Numbered from the stretch's first letter, positions 22,347-36,471 are shown. The stretch is DNA of 64,000 nt from Dioszegia crocea (GCA_001600615.1 BCKK01000009.1:434156-498155); one strand, 5' to 3'. Numbers and translations: made by a program. The notes: generated by a model not told the origin, from the sequence alone.

Positions 22347-23071
22347 TGTTCGTATCGGCGGTCTGCAACAGAGAACAACAGAGCGAGCGTATGGGAGAAT
22401 TAAGGTTGGACCGGTCAGACACTGTTACGTGATTTCGGAGACGTCGAGTTAGGCTTTCTTGTCTCGCCTCGTCCGTCCGTCCTCATTACAGCAGTGTGTG
22501 TGTGTGTGTGTGTGCAAGCGGACGCGCAATGTACTCTTACACAGCCCTCCTCATCGGATCAGGATCTAGACTTGAAGCATATCTCATGTCTCACTCTACT
22601 TTCGGAGCATTCTGGCGCAATTCCCCTTCGCATTCTCACTCAGCATCCAACATACACACTCCCCTTTCACACATCCGCTCATCGCTCTAACTGCTTTCGC
22701 TCCCGCGCTCTACCGCATCCGGCATAAGCTCCGTGCATGTCTCACCGGGTTCCTTGGCGGGAAGCATTCGCATAGCCGCTCAGAGGTATATAAAGGGTAG
22801 CCTTGAAGCTGGAATTCGGTCCCTTTCACCATCTTCCTGTCGTCTCACATATCACCTATCATTGCTCAGTCGTGGCCTACCTACACCACCTCGTCCCTAA
22901 GAGACGCGACATGACACGACCCAACCCCGACACACGCTCGGCTCTTCACCGAAGATCACCATCGAACCACCAATCCGAATCCATGTCAACAAGGTCGGCC
23001 CCAACTGTTTTGCCTATTATATATGCCGAGCCTCCCCTAGCTCCCATAGCAGCATTCAGTAGCGAATAACA
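22347..23071. other. Intergenic region with TG microsatellite and TATA box
   Basis: 725 bp between the kinase start and the tRNA. A perfect TG dinucleotide run spans about 22494-22514. TATATAAA at 22787-22794 is followed by a short open frame with an ATG at 22911 (52 codons, MTRPNPDTRSALHRRSPSNH at its start, stop 23067-23069). That frame ends 2 nt before the tRNA, so a Pol II transcript would have to run through the tRNA; I do not call it a gene. Nothing else seen. Confidence 0.4.
22494..22514. repeat. TG dinucleotide microsatellite
   Basis: About ten perfect TG units in the upstream region of the kinase gene. Likely length-polymorphic and able to form Z-DNA. Confidence 0.9.
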
Positions 23072-23153
23072 ACACCGATAGTATAGTGGTTAGTATTCTT
23101 CCCTTCCATTCAGTGCAATAGGAAGAGACCCGTGTTCGAGTCACGGTCGGTGT
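23072..23153 (+). tRNA. tRNA-Gly(UCC) with 11-nt intron
   Basis: Cloverleaf folds fully: acceptor ACACCGA/TCGGTGT, D arm GTAT-AGTGGTTA-GTAT, anticodon stem CTTCC (23098-23102) with GGAAG (23121-23125), T arm CCGTG-TTCGAGT-CACGG. The anticodon loop is 18 nt; removing the 11 nt after position 37 (23109-23119) leaves C-U-UCC-A-A, so the anticodon is UCC, reading GGA. The B box GTTCGAGTC is present, and a run of six T follows at about 23156-23162 as the Pol III terminator. The A1-U72 pair is less usual for Gly. Identity depends on the intron position being canonical. Confidence 0.85.
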
Positions 23154-23277
23154 ACATTTTTTCCCCCAGCAGTCGCTCCGGCCGTACGCGATTGCATACT
23201 TTTTGCTATCAGGAATGTGCTGATCCTGCAGTTCAACAACCATACATATCCCTTTTTCGCCCCCTCGCAGCTACACT

Positions 23278-25015
23278 ATGCCAGGGCCTCTACTGGACCG
23301 CACCGAGATAGGCGAGCGCATTTGCGGCGGAGCAGCTCTCTTCATACATCGCGGAAACGTCATCAACGCAACTTCTTGGGAGAAGCACCACCCTGGAGGT
23401 GTCCTAGCGATATCGCACTTCGTGGGGCGAGACGCGACGGACGAGGTCGAGGCATATCATTCACCGGACGCGCTTGCCCGTATCGCGAAATACACCGTGG
23501 GCACTGTCAGCGTCGATGCAGAAGCGGGTTGGCGACCATACACTCCGCCAATAGCACTTGGATTGGTTCGGCACCCGGATGGCGTCAGGGGACATTGGGC
23601 CAGGGAAGGAGCGGTCCGATTGGCTGGCGGAAAGTCCTACGGAGACGTCATACTCCTAACTCCAGCTGAGCTCGAGCCAGCTCCCTCTACCATCGACATG
23701 GCGACGGAAAGAGCACGCTCAAAGGCGTATCACCAACTGAAATCGCGCATCACCGAGGCTGGGCTCTTCGAGCGTCCTGGACCTTTGGGCGGCTACGGCT
23801 CGGATTTACTGCGGTATGCTCTTCTTGGTGGAGCTGCTTTTGGATTGCACCTGAAGTGAGTTACATCCTGGCAAAGCTAATGGTAGAACGTCTGGTTGGG
23901 TGGGGCAGATGTTATCAGCGACGTTTCTAGGGTTATTCTACCACCAACTGACCTGTAAGTTTGCGTAATGCACAGCTTACCCAGTCCTCGCGCACGATGC
24001 TGGACATACTGGAGTGACGGGCCGTTGGTGGTGGGATAGGGTGATTGGGATGCTCGTCGCCAACTGGATTGGCGGCCTGAGTTTGGGATGGTGGTGTGAC
24101 GTGAGTGATTGATGTAGCGCTGCTAATGATAGAACCACAACATTCATCACTGTACGTTTGGTGGTAGACTCGACTGACAGTAGTGGTAACCAATCACCCA
24201 GAACACGACCCCGACATCCAGCATATCCCCTTTTTTGCAATCAGCAAGGACTTTTTCGGCAGTCTGTGGTCAACGTATTACAAGCGAGTCATGGAGTTGG
24301 ATGGGTTCGCCAAGGCTATGATAGGACTACAGTGAGTGCTGTTTCGGGCGAACTAACTTCAGACACAAGCTATACTACATCGTCCTCTCCCTGGCACGAT
24401 TCAACCTCTACGCCAATTCCTATACCTACCTTGCAGGTCAAAAACCGAAGAGGGACAACTTTTGGCGTTTCGAAGTCGCAGGAGTGGCTTTCTATTGGCT
24501 CTACTTCGGGGCAATCCTATCGTCGCTGCCATCTTGGGGCATGCGCTTTGCCTATGTACTCGTCAGCCACGTCGTAGCAAGCCCGGTCCACGTACAGGTG
24601 CGTGATTTTGCTTCTAACGCTGATGTAGATCGTACTTTCGCACTTTGCTTGTTCGACCGAAGACCTTGGCCCTGCCGAATCTTTCCCCTCCCGTCAGCTG
24701 CGGACCACCATGGACGTCATATGCTCCCCCGAAATCGAGTTCTTGCACGGCGGCTTGCATCTTCAAGTCACCCACCATTTGTTTCCGCGTCTTCCCCGCC
24801 ATCACCTCAGAGCCGCCAGTCTACTCGTCAAGGAGTATTGTGTCGAGCAGGACATCCTCTACCGGGAGCATGGTTTTGTCGAGGGGTGAGTCATACAGCC
24901 TGGCCTGGCTGACTCCAGTAACAAGCACGTTCTCTCGGTACTCGAAGACGTCGCCAAGCAACTTGAGTTTATCAAGACCGTGGCGGATAAGGAGATCGAG
25001 GAGAAGCTACACTGA
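23278..25015 (+). CDS. Delta-8 sphingolipid desaturase with cytochrome b5 domain
   Basis: ER membrane enzyme that adds the delta-8 double bond to the sphingoid base of fungal glucosylceramides, using its fused cytochrome b5 as electron donor. The b5 domain lies in exon 1: SWEKHHPGGVLAISHFVGRD has the HPGG haem motif, and a second haem His follows in EVEAYHSPDA. The desaturase part has three His boxes: LAHDAGHTG, NHNIHHVVTNHPEHD and QVTHHLFPRLPRHHLR (QxxHH, the front-end type). Membrane segments lie around LRYALLGGAAFGLHL, VIGMLVANWIGG, and FYWLYFGAILSSLPSWG. Eight exons; ends DKEIEEKLH. Gly/His residues needed for activity are all present. Delta-8 rather than delta-6/5 fatty-acid specificity is inferred from similarity to fungal sphingolipid desaturases. 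Confidence 0.9.
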
Positions 25016-25200
25016 TGCCTACATGCATGAATCTCGTCTTGTTGGCTGGCACGTAGAAGTAAATATCGGCAGACGAAGCACGGATGGGAATTGCGGAATG
25101 TTGCCACGCGTCGAGCGTCATCCATGTCCGGATGTCCGCTGCCCCGCTGCGTTGCTGTCCACATTATATTCCGCCTTCATCTCTTGACTATCACCACGCA

Positions 25201-28024
<2,824 letters not shown>

Positions 28025-28044
28025 AATTGTTTTTGTATTTACAC

Positions 28045-29430
28045 ATGTCAAGCTACACGCCAACAGACGAAGAGATCGCGTCATGCGTCTCCAAAGTCCA
28101 ACTCGGCCAGCCTGGCATAGGAGCATTGAAGATCTTGGCGTTCGTCAAGCACGATAATCCAGACTGGTCACTGTCGGAAAAACGGCTCAAGAAAGTTCTC
28201 CATCGCTCCTCGGAATCCGCCCTGATTGCCCGCACCGGTCTTGACCCTACGCTCGATGTTGACGAAATTGCTCCCAAAGTCCAGGTCCAGCTCTTTGCAA
28301 AGGGCAAGGGCAAGGTGAGCCCATCCGATAGCTCAGCTAACTTCAGGGTTTAGTAGCCAGATCGCATATCCGGAAAGGCGAGGTGTTGTGGCATGAAGAG
28401 CCCTGGATAGCTACAGCTGATGAGTGAGTCCTGGTTGTAATCATCTGATGAAAGGCAATTACGCCCCCTCCTTACCACCAAGGCCATGTGCACCACCTGC
28501 CTAGCCTTGTGGAGTCAGCCCAACCCACCATTATCGAAAGCCTGCCCCTCTTGTAATTCGGCACACTTTTGCAACAGATTATGCCTGTCTCGAGCCAAAT
28601 CATCAGCCGCGCATCATGGGCTCCTCTGCCCATCTGTCAACTCTGGATGCCTGGACTTGCTGAAGTATATCCACCAGAACTCAGCTCGACACCTGGATGC
28701 AGCAGCTCGGATAATTGCTCTCTGGAGGGGCGGGCGTGGAACACCAGAAGCGAAGCTCATAGAGGAAAGGGTGTGGACTGGCATGGCGAGGGTCAACCAG
28801 CTGGAGAAGGAAAAGGAACGAAGAGGATGGTAAGCTTTGCCTTGGCCTGATGCTGATTTAGGCCCATGATTGCAGAGACTCGTACGAAAGAGCTAGAACA
28901 CACTTATCGACTACTGGTTCAAGCCCTCAATCCCGCATCCGATAGTCCATCCTATTCCCGCTTTCAACGCGCGCTAGGTGCGAGCAAAGGCGAGCTCTCT
29001 CAAGCTGAACTCGCCCGGTGGTTCTCCTTCGAAAGTTATCTAGAGCTCCTGGGACTGGCTGGAATCAATCAGGAATCCTCTGGTGGGCTATATGCTCTAC
29101 ATGCGCACCTAAACCACTCTTGCGAGCCAAACGTACAGGCAAGTCCTTCCTTGTCTCCCGCACTAATGCCAGGTGCGGAACCTCCCACGATCATACAAAG
29201 CCCCAAATCCCGACGAACTGCCCTGCGAGCTGCCTCCTCCCAATCCTTCCGGCGTTCGCGGCACCAATCGCTTGACGCTACTCGCCCGGCGAGACATTGA
29301 AGTCGGCGAGGAGCTCTGTATTCCATACGTCAACTTTGACCTCCCTCGGGCACAGCGGCGGGAAGACCTACGACTCGCATACGGCTTCTGGTGCCAGTGT
29401 GGGCGATGTCAGAGGGAGTTGACAACCTAG
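28045..29430 (+). CDS. SET5: SET-domain protein lysine methyltransferase Set5
   Basis: Protein lysine methyltransferase; yeast Set5 methylates histone H4 tail lysines. The start MSSYTPTDEEIASCVSKVQL carries the Set5 N-terminal helical motif. The SET domain begins at LFAKGKGKGLVARSHIRKGE, is interrupted by a Cys-rich MYND-like insert (MCTTCLALW, ACPSCNSAHFCNRLCLSRA), and resumes with ALHAHLNHSCEPNVQ, the NHSC substrate/cofactor motif, then RDIEVGEELCIPYVNFDL and the post-SET Cys cluster FWCQCGRCQREL. Six exons. The stop TAG (28428 region is interior; true stop 29428-29430) overlaps the stop of the opposite-strand NEPRO gene. The ATG lies 20 nt downstream of the SEC18 stop. Confidence 0.93.
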
Positions 29431-30174
29431 ACCCCAAATATATCTTCAATGGCATCTTTTCTCCGCTTCTTCTTCGTCGTCTTAGTCGTCGAGGGCTCAT
29501 GTGTTGAGGGCACAGTAGAGCCGACCTCAGTACCGGTGTCGGTCGAGGTTACCAAAGGCGGATGCCCCGTGAGACCATAGCGATCATTTGGGGAATGTGA
29601 TTGTTGACGAGTTTGTTTCAGGACGACGTCCGGCGAGGTCACCCGGGGCAGATGTGACTCCACAACTCGAGCGGACCCCAGGAAGGCAACAGTGAGGGCG
29701 TAAAGCCTAGCATAAGAGGCGAAGAGAGCGGTGTGTAGGGGCAAGAAATAACGGAGTTCGATTATCTCAGTCGACACTTTGCCCGCAGACCTCAGAGCGG
29801 TCTGCAGCTACTATATCAGCAAGAGTAGGTAGTCATGGCCGAACACTCACTCTCTCTCCGATAGCCCGAGATCTGCCTAGTGGAGTCTGGTCCAATCTTC
29901 CCATGATACGACAGAGACGGATAATTTCTCCAAGGGTTTGTAGGAATTTTTGCGACCGATGCTGGTGTCGGGAGCGAGACCGCAACTGCTCAAGGAGCGC
30001 AAGCTCTGTGCTGAGGTGCGACTTCAACTTAGTCTCCATAGTGGGAGCAAAGTGAAAGTCGAAGACATCCTCAAATCTGAAACGCGGGATGTTGACTTGC
30101 GCACGGGGCGGAATTGACTTCGCCAGCCATAGCCATCCTTCGTTGTCAATACATAACACATATTTCATAGCCAT
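29427..30174 (-). CDS. NEPRO N-terminal-domain-like nucleolar protein (putative)
   Basis: Two exons, about 215 residues. The first exon has IPRFRFEDVFDF, then a helix ELALLEQLRSRSRHQHRSQK and FLQTLGEIIRLCRIMGRL, which resembles the conserved helix pair of the nucleolus and neural progenitor protein (NEPRO) N-terminal domain (KNQHR followed by a Leu/Arg helix). The second exon has YFLPLHTALFASYARLYALT, matching the domain's hydrophobic helix, and a basic tail TKKKRRKDAIEDIFGV. The function in fungi is unknown; the animal protein is nucleolar. The start at 30174 shares bases with the start of the plus-strand kelch gene, so a later Met at about 30041 (METKLKSH) is an alternative. The stop overlaps that of SET5. 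Confidence 0.6.
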
Positions 30175-31920
30175 GGGTGAGTCAGTCGGTCAATCCGATA
30201 CTAATCTAGATACTCCCTCTTCATCAATTCCCAATGCACGAAACTTATCAGCTCTGGGCCCAGCAGTCACGCGTCAACCGTCATCCCATACAGACAGCTC
30301 GAGCATAGATATCTCCCTCAATGGCGGCCATCATCCAACTAGGTCCAGCTCGTTGACAAAGCCTGCATCGAATCATCAGCCGATATCGGACGTCGTCTCG
30401 CCAGATGCTTCCAGTCCAGCGATTGCCAGTTCAGGCAGCAGTGCTGCAAACCAGCAGGGTGTGACAGTGTCGTCTAGCTTTGGCCATCAAGAGCCTCCTT
30501 ATGGTTCTGATTCTCATGACAGTAAATTCAGGAATATAATGTAGGTGTCAGTCTCTTCGCTGATACAGCAGAATCTCTACTGCCCGCATCTCCGCGCGAG
30601 GTGTCGACAACATCGCAAAGCACCGGGCGCAGAAGAGCCAATACCGGTCGTGCCGCCTCCACTGCGCCTGCATCAGCCGTTCCGCGGACGCCAGCGAAGA
30701 TACTACGTTCGGAAGAACCTCAGCTACCCTCGCAAAAGCTCGCAAGACTATGCTCAGCCACAGCTTTGTATTTCACATCGATACCAGTGAATGGGCCCGA
30801 ACAAGCGCTGCGAGCCCACACTGCAACGCTGGTCGGAGATCGCATCTGGTTCATTGGCGGGGTCAATGCAAAGCATTGCCGGCGTGATGTAGCATACTAT
30901 GATACCTCGACTCTGGAGTGGAACACAGTGGAAACAAGTGGAGAGCAGCTGCCACCTCTCCGAGCACACACCACAAACCTCGTTGGCGATAAGCTATATA
31001 TCTTCGGCGGGGGAGATGGCCCAACATACAGCAATGAGGTTTGGATATTCGACACAAGTACGTTCAGCAAAGGAAACCGACTGATGAAAGCAACCTACAG
31101 GTTCAGTCATCCCACTCTCACCACTCCCAAACACGCACTACCTCCACCAAGAAGAGCTCAGTAAGCCCCACAGCCGAGGTTCTGCTTGCAGCTGACACCT
31201 GACAGTACGACAGTACTCTACTTGAATTTCCTTGTCGTGTTCGGTGGTGGCAATGGACAAGCTGCCCTCAACGACGTCTGGGCCCTAGACGTGTCAGATT
31301 CAGAACGGCTATCGTGGCAGGAGTGGTCGACCAAGGGGAGTGCCCCGCAGAAGAAAGGCTATCACACAGCCAATCTTGTAGGGGCGAAAATGGTCGTCTT
31401 CGGGGGTAGTGATGGCCACGCCAGTTTTGCCGACGTCCACGTTTTGAACCTGCGTGAGTCACTCTTGTCTCTCGCACTGATCTAGAGGCACTTTGACGTG
31501 GACCCTCCTCAACACCGAGCTGAAATTCAACCGCCTGTCACACACGTCCACACTAGTGGGCTCCTACCTTTTCATACTTGGCGGTCACAACGGTCAAAAT
31601 TATGCACAGGATGTCTTATTGTTGAATCTGGGTAAGTCATATGGCTGTAATGGGGCCATGAACTCACTATTTTAGTCTCCCTTCAATGGGAAAGCCGTTC
31701 CCCCGGAGGCGTCCCACCACCTGGCAGGGGCTATCATACAGCGCTGTTGCACGACAACCGCGTGTATGTTTCAGGTGGTTATAACGGTGTAAATGTCTTT
31801 AGTGATCTTTGGGCCTTGGAGTTAGGGGCGAGCGCTTACCTGCCACAAGTAGTGAGTATTTCTTCGAGCTGTGACTGACGACAGACGACCTTTGAGATTG
31901 ACGAGACCGCCCAGTTGTAA
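30173..31920 (+). CDS. Kelch-repeat protein
   Basis: Seven exons encode about 480 residues. The N-terminal 170 residues are Ser/Thr-rich and probably disordered (MGESVGQSDTNLDTPSSS onward). Then come six kelch-type beta-propeller blades: AHTATLVGDRIWFIGGVN, AHTTNLVGDKLYIFGGGDG, TTVLYLNFLVVFGGGNGQ, GYHTANLVGAKMVVFGGSDG, SHTSTLVGSYLFILGGHNGQ and GYHTALLHDNRVYVSGGYNG, each with the Gly-Gly pair and a following Trp. The C-terminus is TTFEIDETAQL. Fungal kelch propellers of this type include polarity and actin-associated proteins, but no second domain shows which role applies. Exon 1 uses donor GTAAAT at 30522 with acceptor at 30568, chosen because it keeps frame. Confidence 0.88.
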
Positions 31921-34667
31921 TATATCAGGACTAAGTTATGCGTGGTACTTCCGGAGACCGGTCTGCTTTGTGTCTTGCCTGCCGCTGAAGCCTTCGTGGG
32001 CCTAGCCATCACTGAGCACGCGCCGAGTGCGAGCGGAAGGACTCTGAAACTACCCTGAAGAAAGACGGGCCTCATCAGCTCGTCTCCCTGCGCACAGCAT
32101 ATCCCAAGGGCCTAACACTGGCCGGCACTATAGCGACGGCCAAATACACGGACAGGCTTATGGGCAGGATACAATTGATGCAAGAGACACTCAGGCTGTA
32201 GCCGTGAGCCTGTAATCCAAATAGGCTGCCTCATTGCTAACCTACAGACATTTGAACCGTAACAGATATCTGTAACGTCGAGTGCATTCGAGTGCTAAAA
32301 ACTTCTCCAAGCGACATTGAGAGATTCTGTTCGTTTGGGCTTGTCCGCACAATTGTAAGGAACAAACGGACTGACACCGCCCTGGAGCTTGCGATCAAAG
32401 TCAGCAAGTACTATGCCGAAGGTTCTCCGGTCGGATTGTCCTAGGCGAGCCAGATCGAAAGGGACGATGATACTGCTGTTCTCTTTCCTCGAAGTCAGTG
32501 TATGGTTAGATCTTCTGTGGCGACGACTTCCAGCGCAATTATGAACGCATTCCTCGAAGAATCCTCGCGAATTCTGCGTAGTAAGTAGCAGTCGAATACA
32601 TGGACGGGGCTACATCAACGTCTGTGATCATAATAAGGGAGGCATGCGCGAACGAGAGTGTTGGAAACGCCCAATCCGCGATGAATCTGGAGGCTGAAAT
32701 AGCATATGCCGGGGCAGAAGGACGGGTAGTCATGGAATGGCGACAAAGGGTAGACACTGGAATGACGTTCGAACCGTGCCACATAGCTCATCACCTCAAG
32801 ATTCATGAAATACCTGTCCATCCGGACGTATGACCGCTCCTGGACAAGCAGCTTTGAGGCTTTTACTATTAACAGAGCCTGCTCGTCCTGATCCTCCAAA
32901 TTATCTCTAGTAAGCCATAGCAGCTCGAATTACACTTCCCTCCACCCATGTGTTATTACGGTCGTCATACATATTGCTCACATTATGGTCATTTCATGAG
33001 AGCGGCCTTCTTTCTCCAAAGACAGCGGTATCCTCAGCTTTTCAGTTCCCGCTTTGTAGGATTACGGTTTCTTTGCCACCATCTCATCCGACGGTATACT
33101 TCTAAGCCTACACGAGGCATCGTGATGAGTAGTAGCATTCTTATATCAATAAGTGGTCACTGTTTAAATTGGCTTCCATTAATAAGATGGACCGTCTTTG
33201 GGGAATTCGTATCCAGGAGAGATCTTGTCACAGTCGACCTGAACGGCTGATTGTTATGAAACGAATGCTCACCTATTCTTGCAATGTGCAGCTGGAGAGC
33301 GATGATGTCGACCGGGTCTCTGCAGTATCACAAAACTTGCGGCACCGCGAACGAAGTCTTAGAGCGTAGCTCGGGGCCTGTCAAAAGGCGAGCTGCGTCC
33401 TATGGTGTCTTTGACGCAACTTCAGGTATGTTCATCTATCGAGTGTCGGTATTCTTCCAGCCATATGCTTGACCAGTACCAGGGCACAAGCATTCCACAA
33501 TCACGTCTTTGTATATGGATACCCTGTTCAGAAACACAGACCGCTCAGTAGGAAATTTGCTGCTTAGCCCGACCGGTGGCGAGGGAGGACAATGCAAGAC
33601 TCGCATGCAGAGGCGTATTTTGAGCGGCGATGAAGGATCTTCGAGTAACACTGGTCCCTTCGTGAGATCTTGCCGCAGCTGTATTTCACGAGACAATACG
33701 TCTTTGCCGTCTGTTACGTCTGACTTTCACTCAAACGTTCGACATGGGCTAATAATCTCACATCGATAGAATGAAGTGCTTCCGGTGTTACGGGCTCCGT
33801 ACATATCTGCTGACACTGACAGCCGAATGGTGTCACCCACGTATCATAGCATCAGGGCGGCCTCGTCCTATGTTGAGCGGTATTAGAAGCCAGCAGTCGA
33901 GACTGATCCAGAACCGATGGGCGCCCCACAGATGCTGGCTTATCGGATTGTTTTGATGATGCATGCTTTGTTGGATTTGACTGGTGTGTGTATGTAGGAC
34001 CGCCCCTTCCGAGAGTATTGACTAAACTGATTGATCATCAGCGAGAGTAAAAGCGGTGATCTAATTTTTAGGGCTGACTAGCTGACCTGTACACTGCGCA
34101 GCACGAGAACTGCTATCTAAGGTAGACTGACCGGAAATCGATGGTCTAAATATAAAGCTCATCTGTGTATGGGCTCGGTCTAGTCTAAAGCACAATCTGA
34201 TATATATCGATGTCGAGGGTTTCAGATCAATGTCCTTTCCAATCCGTGTAGTGGCTAGTCACATTTCCTGAACCACCTGAAAAATCTAAACCACCGGCTG
34301 CCTTTCCAGCCAGGATTCCTGTATTCAAGCCCAACCCACATCCTTCCCGTCCCCACCCTCACGACCCCCTCCTGATCCTCCTGGTCCAACGGAGGTATTG
34401 AGACTCCCGGCCTCACTTCTTGCCACGTCCCCTCTATCAAGCCCTCGCCTGCCCCTCGATCCAGCCTCTTGTCTGAAATATCCATCCAGCCATTGATGTC
34501 ACCTGTCAGAACGGAGATTCCGACATGCCTGGCTTATTGCCTTAGGTCGCGGATGAAGATGGGCAAGTGTCTTTTGTATCAAGCTGTTTCTAGTCAAGCC
34601 TGATCACACTGGGTATGATGAGGTCGTGCAGCTTGTGACAAGGGCGGAGACTACCGCGTCCGAGAGT

Positions 34668-34722
34668 CCCGCGTGCCAAAAGTATGGGTACCATACACAG
34701 TGAGATGAGCATAGTATACATG
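34668..34722 (-). repeat. 70-bp dispersed repeat, copy 1
   Basis: Reads GTGAGATGAGCATAGTATAC on the plus strand, the reverse complement of the family core (plus-orientation core GATGCTCATCTCACTGAGTG, end CACAGCGGTATTCCCGCA). Diverged at its left half. Confidence 0.65.
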
Positions 34723-35160
34723 GAGACACCACACTGGCCGAATCCACCGGCATGATTTGATACATCTGTGTATGCTCGTTTATCCTGTCAGTCGCAATCT
34801 AGTGGACGCCGCTACCCTACTTGTTCTTGCAAGACTCCTATCCGGGAAATCCACTCAGCTACTTATGGCGCCTGGCGAGGCACCGATGTGAACGGACGAT
34901 AGAACAAGCGGAAACTTGGTCAGTGTGTTTCCTGTCCTCTTGCACAGGTTGCGAAGCGGGCTACCTTGTTGATATAATACGCTGATGTAGCGAGAACATT
35001 TGACTAGACTCCCTGGATCAGAAATGCAACTCAGTCATACCGACCAAAGCAGTGCTTAAGCTGCGCTAGCGGCAGGATCCGATCGTCCTCACACCATAAG
35101 ATCTCGATTGATGATGAGTCATGCATCGGTACGATCTGTCCCCAATCAGCCATTAGTGAC

Positions 35161-35232
35161 CTGACAGTCAATATACGATACTCATCGCACTCAGTGTGGT
35201 ACCCGTTATCTCGCACAGCGGTATTCCCACCT
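35161..35232 (+). repeat. 70-bp dispersed repeat, copy 2
   Basis: Carries CTGACAGTCAATATACGATA, CTCAGTGTGGTACCC and CACAGCGGTATTCCC. Corresponds in position to the copy at 39146 in the second duplicated unit (offset about 3985). Confidence 0.75.
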
Positions 35233-35744
35233 GACCCCTGCATTCATGAACTGGTCATGATGAATTTCATTTTTGTGGTTGAGTAAGGAAGATACAGCAA
35301 TGAAGTCGATGCCTTTTGAAAACAAGCAGCGATATTCGTAGGCTGCGATACTCTTTCAGCTGATTGCTGTCTGACTTGGCTGCATAAACTCATAAGATCA
35401 AGCAACCGCCGGGCCTGCCTTAGCACTGCTGCATCTCAAGCCGAAAGACCGATCTGCTTTCCCATCACCTGTTCCCATCGTGTTACAATGTCTTCCGTGT
35501 CGGGATGTCTGCCCGTGTCGGAGTGTCTGTCCTTTGGGTGATTTGGCGCCGACCTTAGAATAGTATTCAGCATATCTAGATACGAGACTTGACACTTTAC
35601 ATTAGTCAGTAGATATTTGGTCAGTGGATAGAGTACTTTAGAAATCGCTTTCAACTTGTCTCTCGTCTCTACACTTAGCCTTGTTCCAGGTGCAACAACA
35701 CTCCTGAGAAGCGATCCGACCACACGGTCTGCTCCCACATTGAC

Positions 35745-35885
35745 TAGTCACTAGATCTCGGCTTGCCGGCTAGGTCTCAGTCTGCTTATCTTAGCTAGCA
35801 GTATTTGGACTCGGTAGTATGAAAGTCAGCAGCCGGCCTTGGGAATTAGATCACCTCTCTTAAAGTAGCTGATCATTCCAAACAG
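35745..35885 (-). repeat. Inverted partial copy of the 38.05-38.18 kb segment
   Basis: On the plus strand it reads CTTAGCTAGCAGTATT, GCCTTGGGAATTAGATCACC and AAAGTAGCTGATCATTCC. These are the reverse complements of AGTACTGCTAGCTAAG, GGTGATCTAATTCCCAAGGC and GATCAGCTACTG at 38050-38180. Confidence 0.75.
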
Positions 35886-36074
35886 GGAGTTTGAACCGCT
35901 CTTACATCTCTTATAGTAACTATTACAGTAACTAATCAATTCCAAGTAACGATCTGTCTAGTCGATGCACTTGACTACGAGCGGGCCCAACACACACACA
36001 CATATCAGACGACCGCAACACATATTTCCTTAGGCCGAATCTGAGTGGGCGAATTGTGGCAATATCCCACAGAG

Positions 36075-36147
36075 CTGTCAGTATATATACGATGCTCATC
36101 TCACTGAGTGTGGAACCCATCCTTTTGGCACAGCGGTATTCCCGCAA
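36075..36147 (+). repeat. 70-bp dispersed repeat, copy 3 (left arm of inverted pair)
   Basis: Best-conserved copy: CTGTCAGTATATATACGATG, CTCATCTCACTGAGTGTGG, ATCCTTTTGGCACAGCGG, TATTCCCGCA. Forms an inverted pair with the copy at 36401-36471, enclosing about 250 bp. Confidence 0.8.
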
Positions 36148-36400
36148 GAGCAATAGACCCAAAGAGTACAAAGGAGAAAGAGATGAACTTGGTAACTAAG
36201 AGAGCACATGTATGAGTGACGTGTTATAGACAATATGGACCTACGTAGCTATTAGTTGTCATGTGTACTCGCGTAACAGATTCCAACAAGTGGGGATTCC
36301 CGAATGAATGTAAATAGTTGTATGTGCGTGACCACAATATATTGAAGGAAGGTCGCATACTGCCCACATAGCCACTTCGGGTTACACGGCATTGACTGAC

Positions 36401-36471
36401 GAGAATACCGCTGTGCCCAAAGAATGGCTCTACCACACTCAGTGAGATGAGCATCGTATACATACTGACCG
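36401..36471 (-). repeat. 70-bp dispersed repeat, copy 4 (right arm of inverted pair)
   Basis: Reads GAATACCGCTGTGCC, CACACTCAGTGAGATGAGCA and CATCGTATACATACTGACC on the plus strand, the reverse complement of copy 3 with few differences. Confidence 0.8.

Larger units (their letters stand above)
34021..35740 (+). repeat. Direct repeat copy A of a diverged ~4-kb-spaced duplication
   Basis: Matches copy B at a near-constant offset. AAGCGGTGATCTAATT at 34051 pairs with GAGCGGTGATCTAATT near 38065 (offset about 4.01 kb), CGGGATGTCT at 35501 with 39509 (4008), TGCAACAACAC at 35701 with TGCAACATCAC at 39728 (4027). Between anchors the copies are heavily diverged and contain indels. Confidence 0.7.

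Noticed and set aside
22496..22690. Open frame starting in the TG microsatellite
   Set aside because: Begins in the simple repeat, low-complexity composition, no domain and no splice support.
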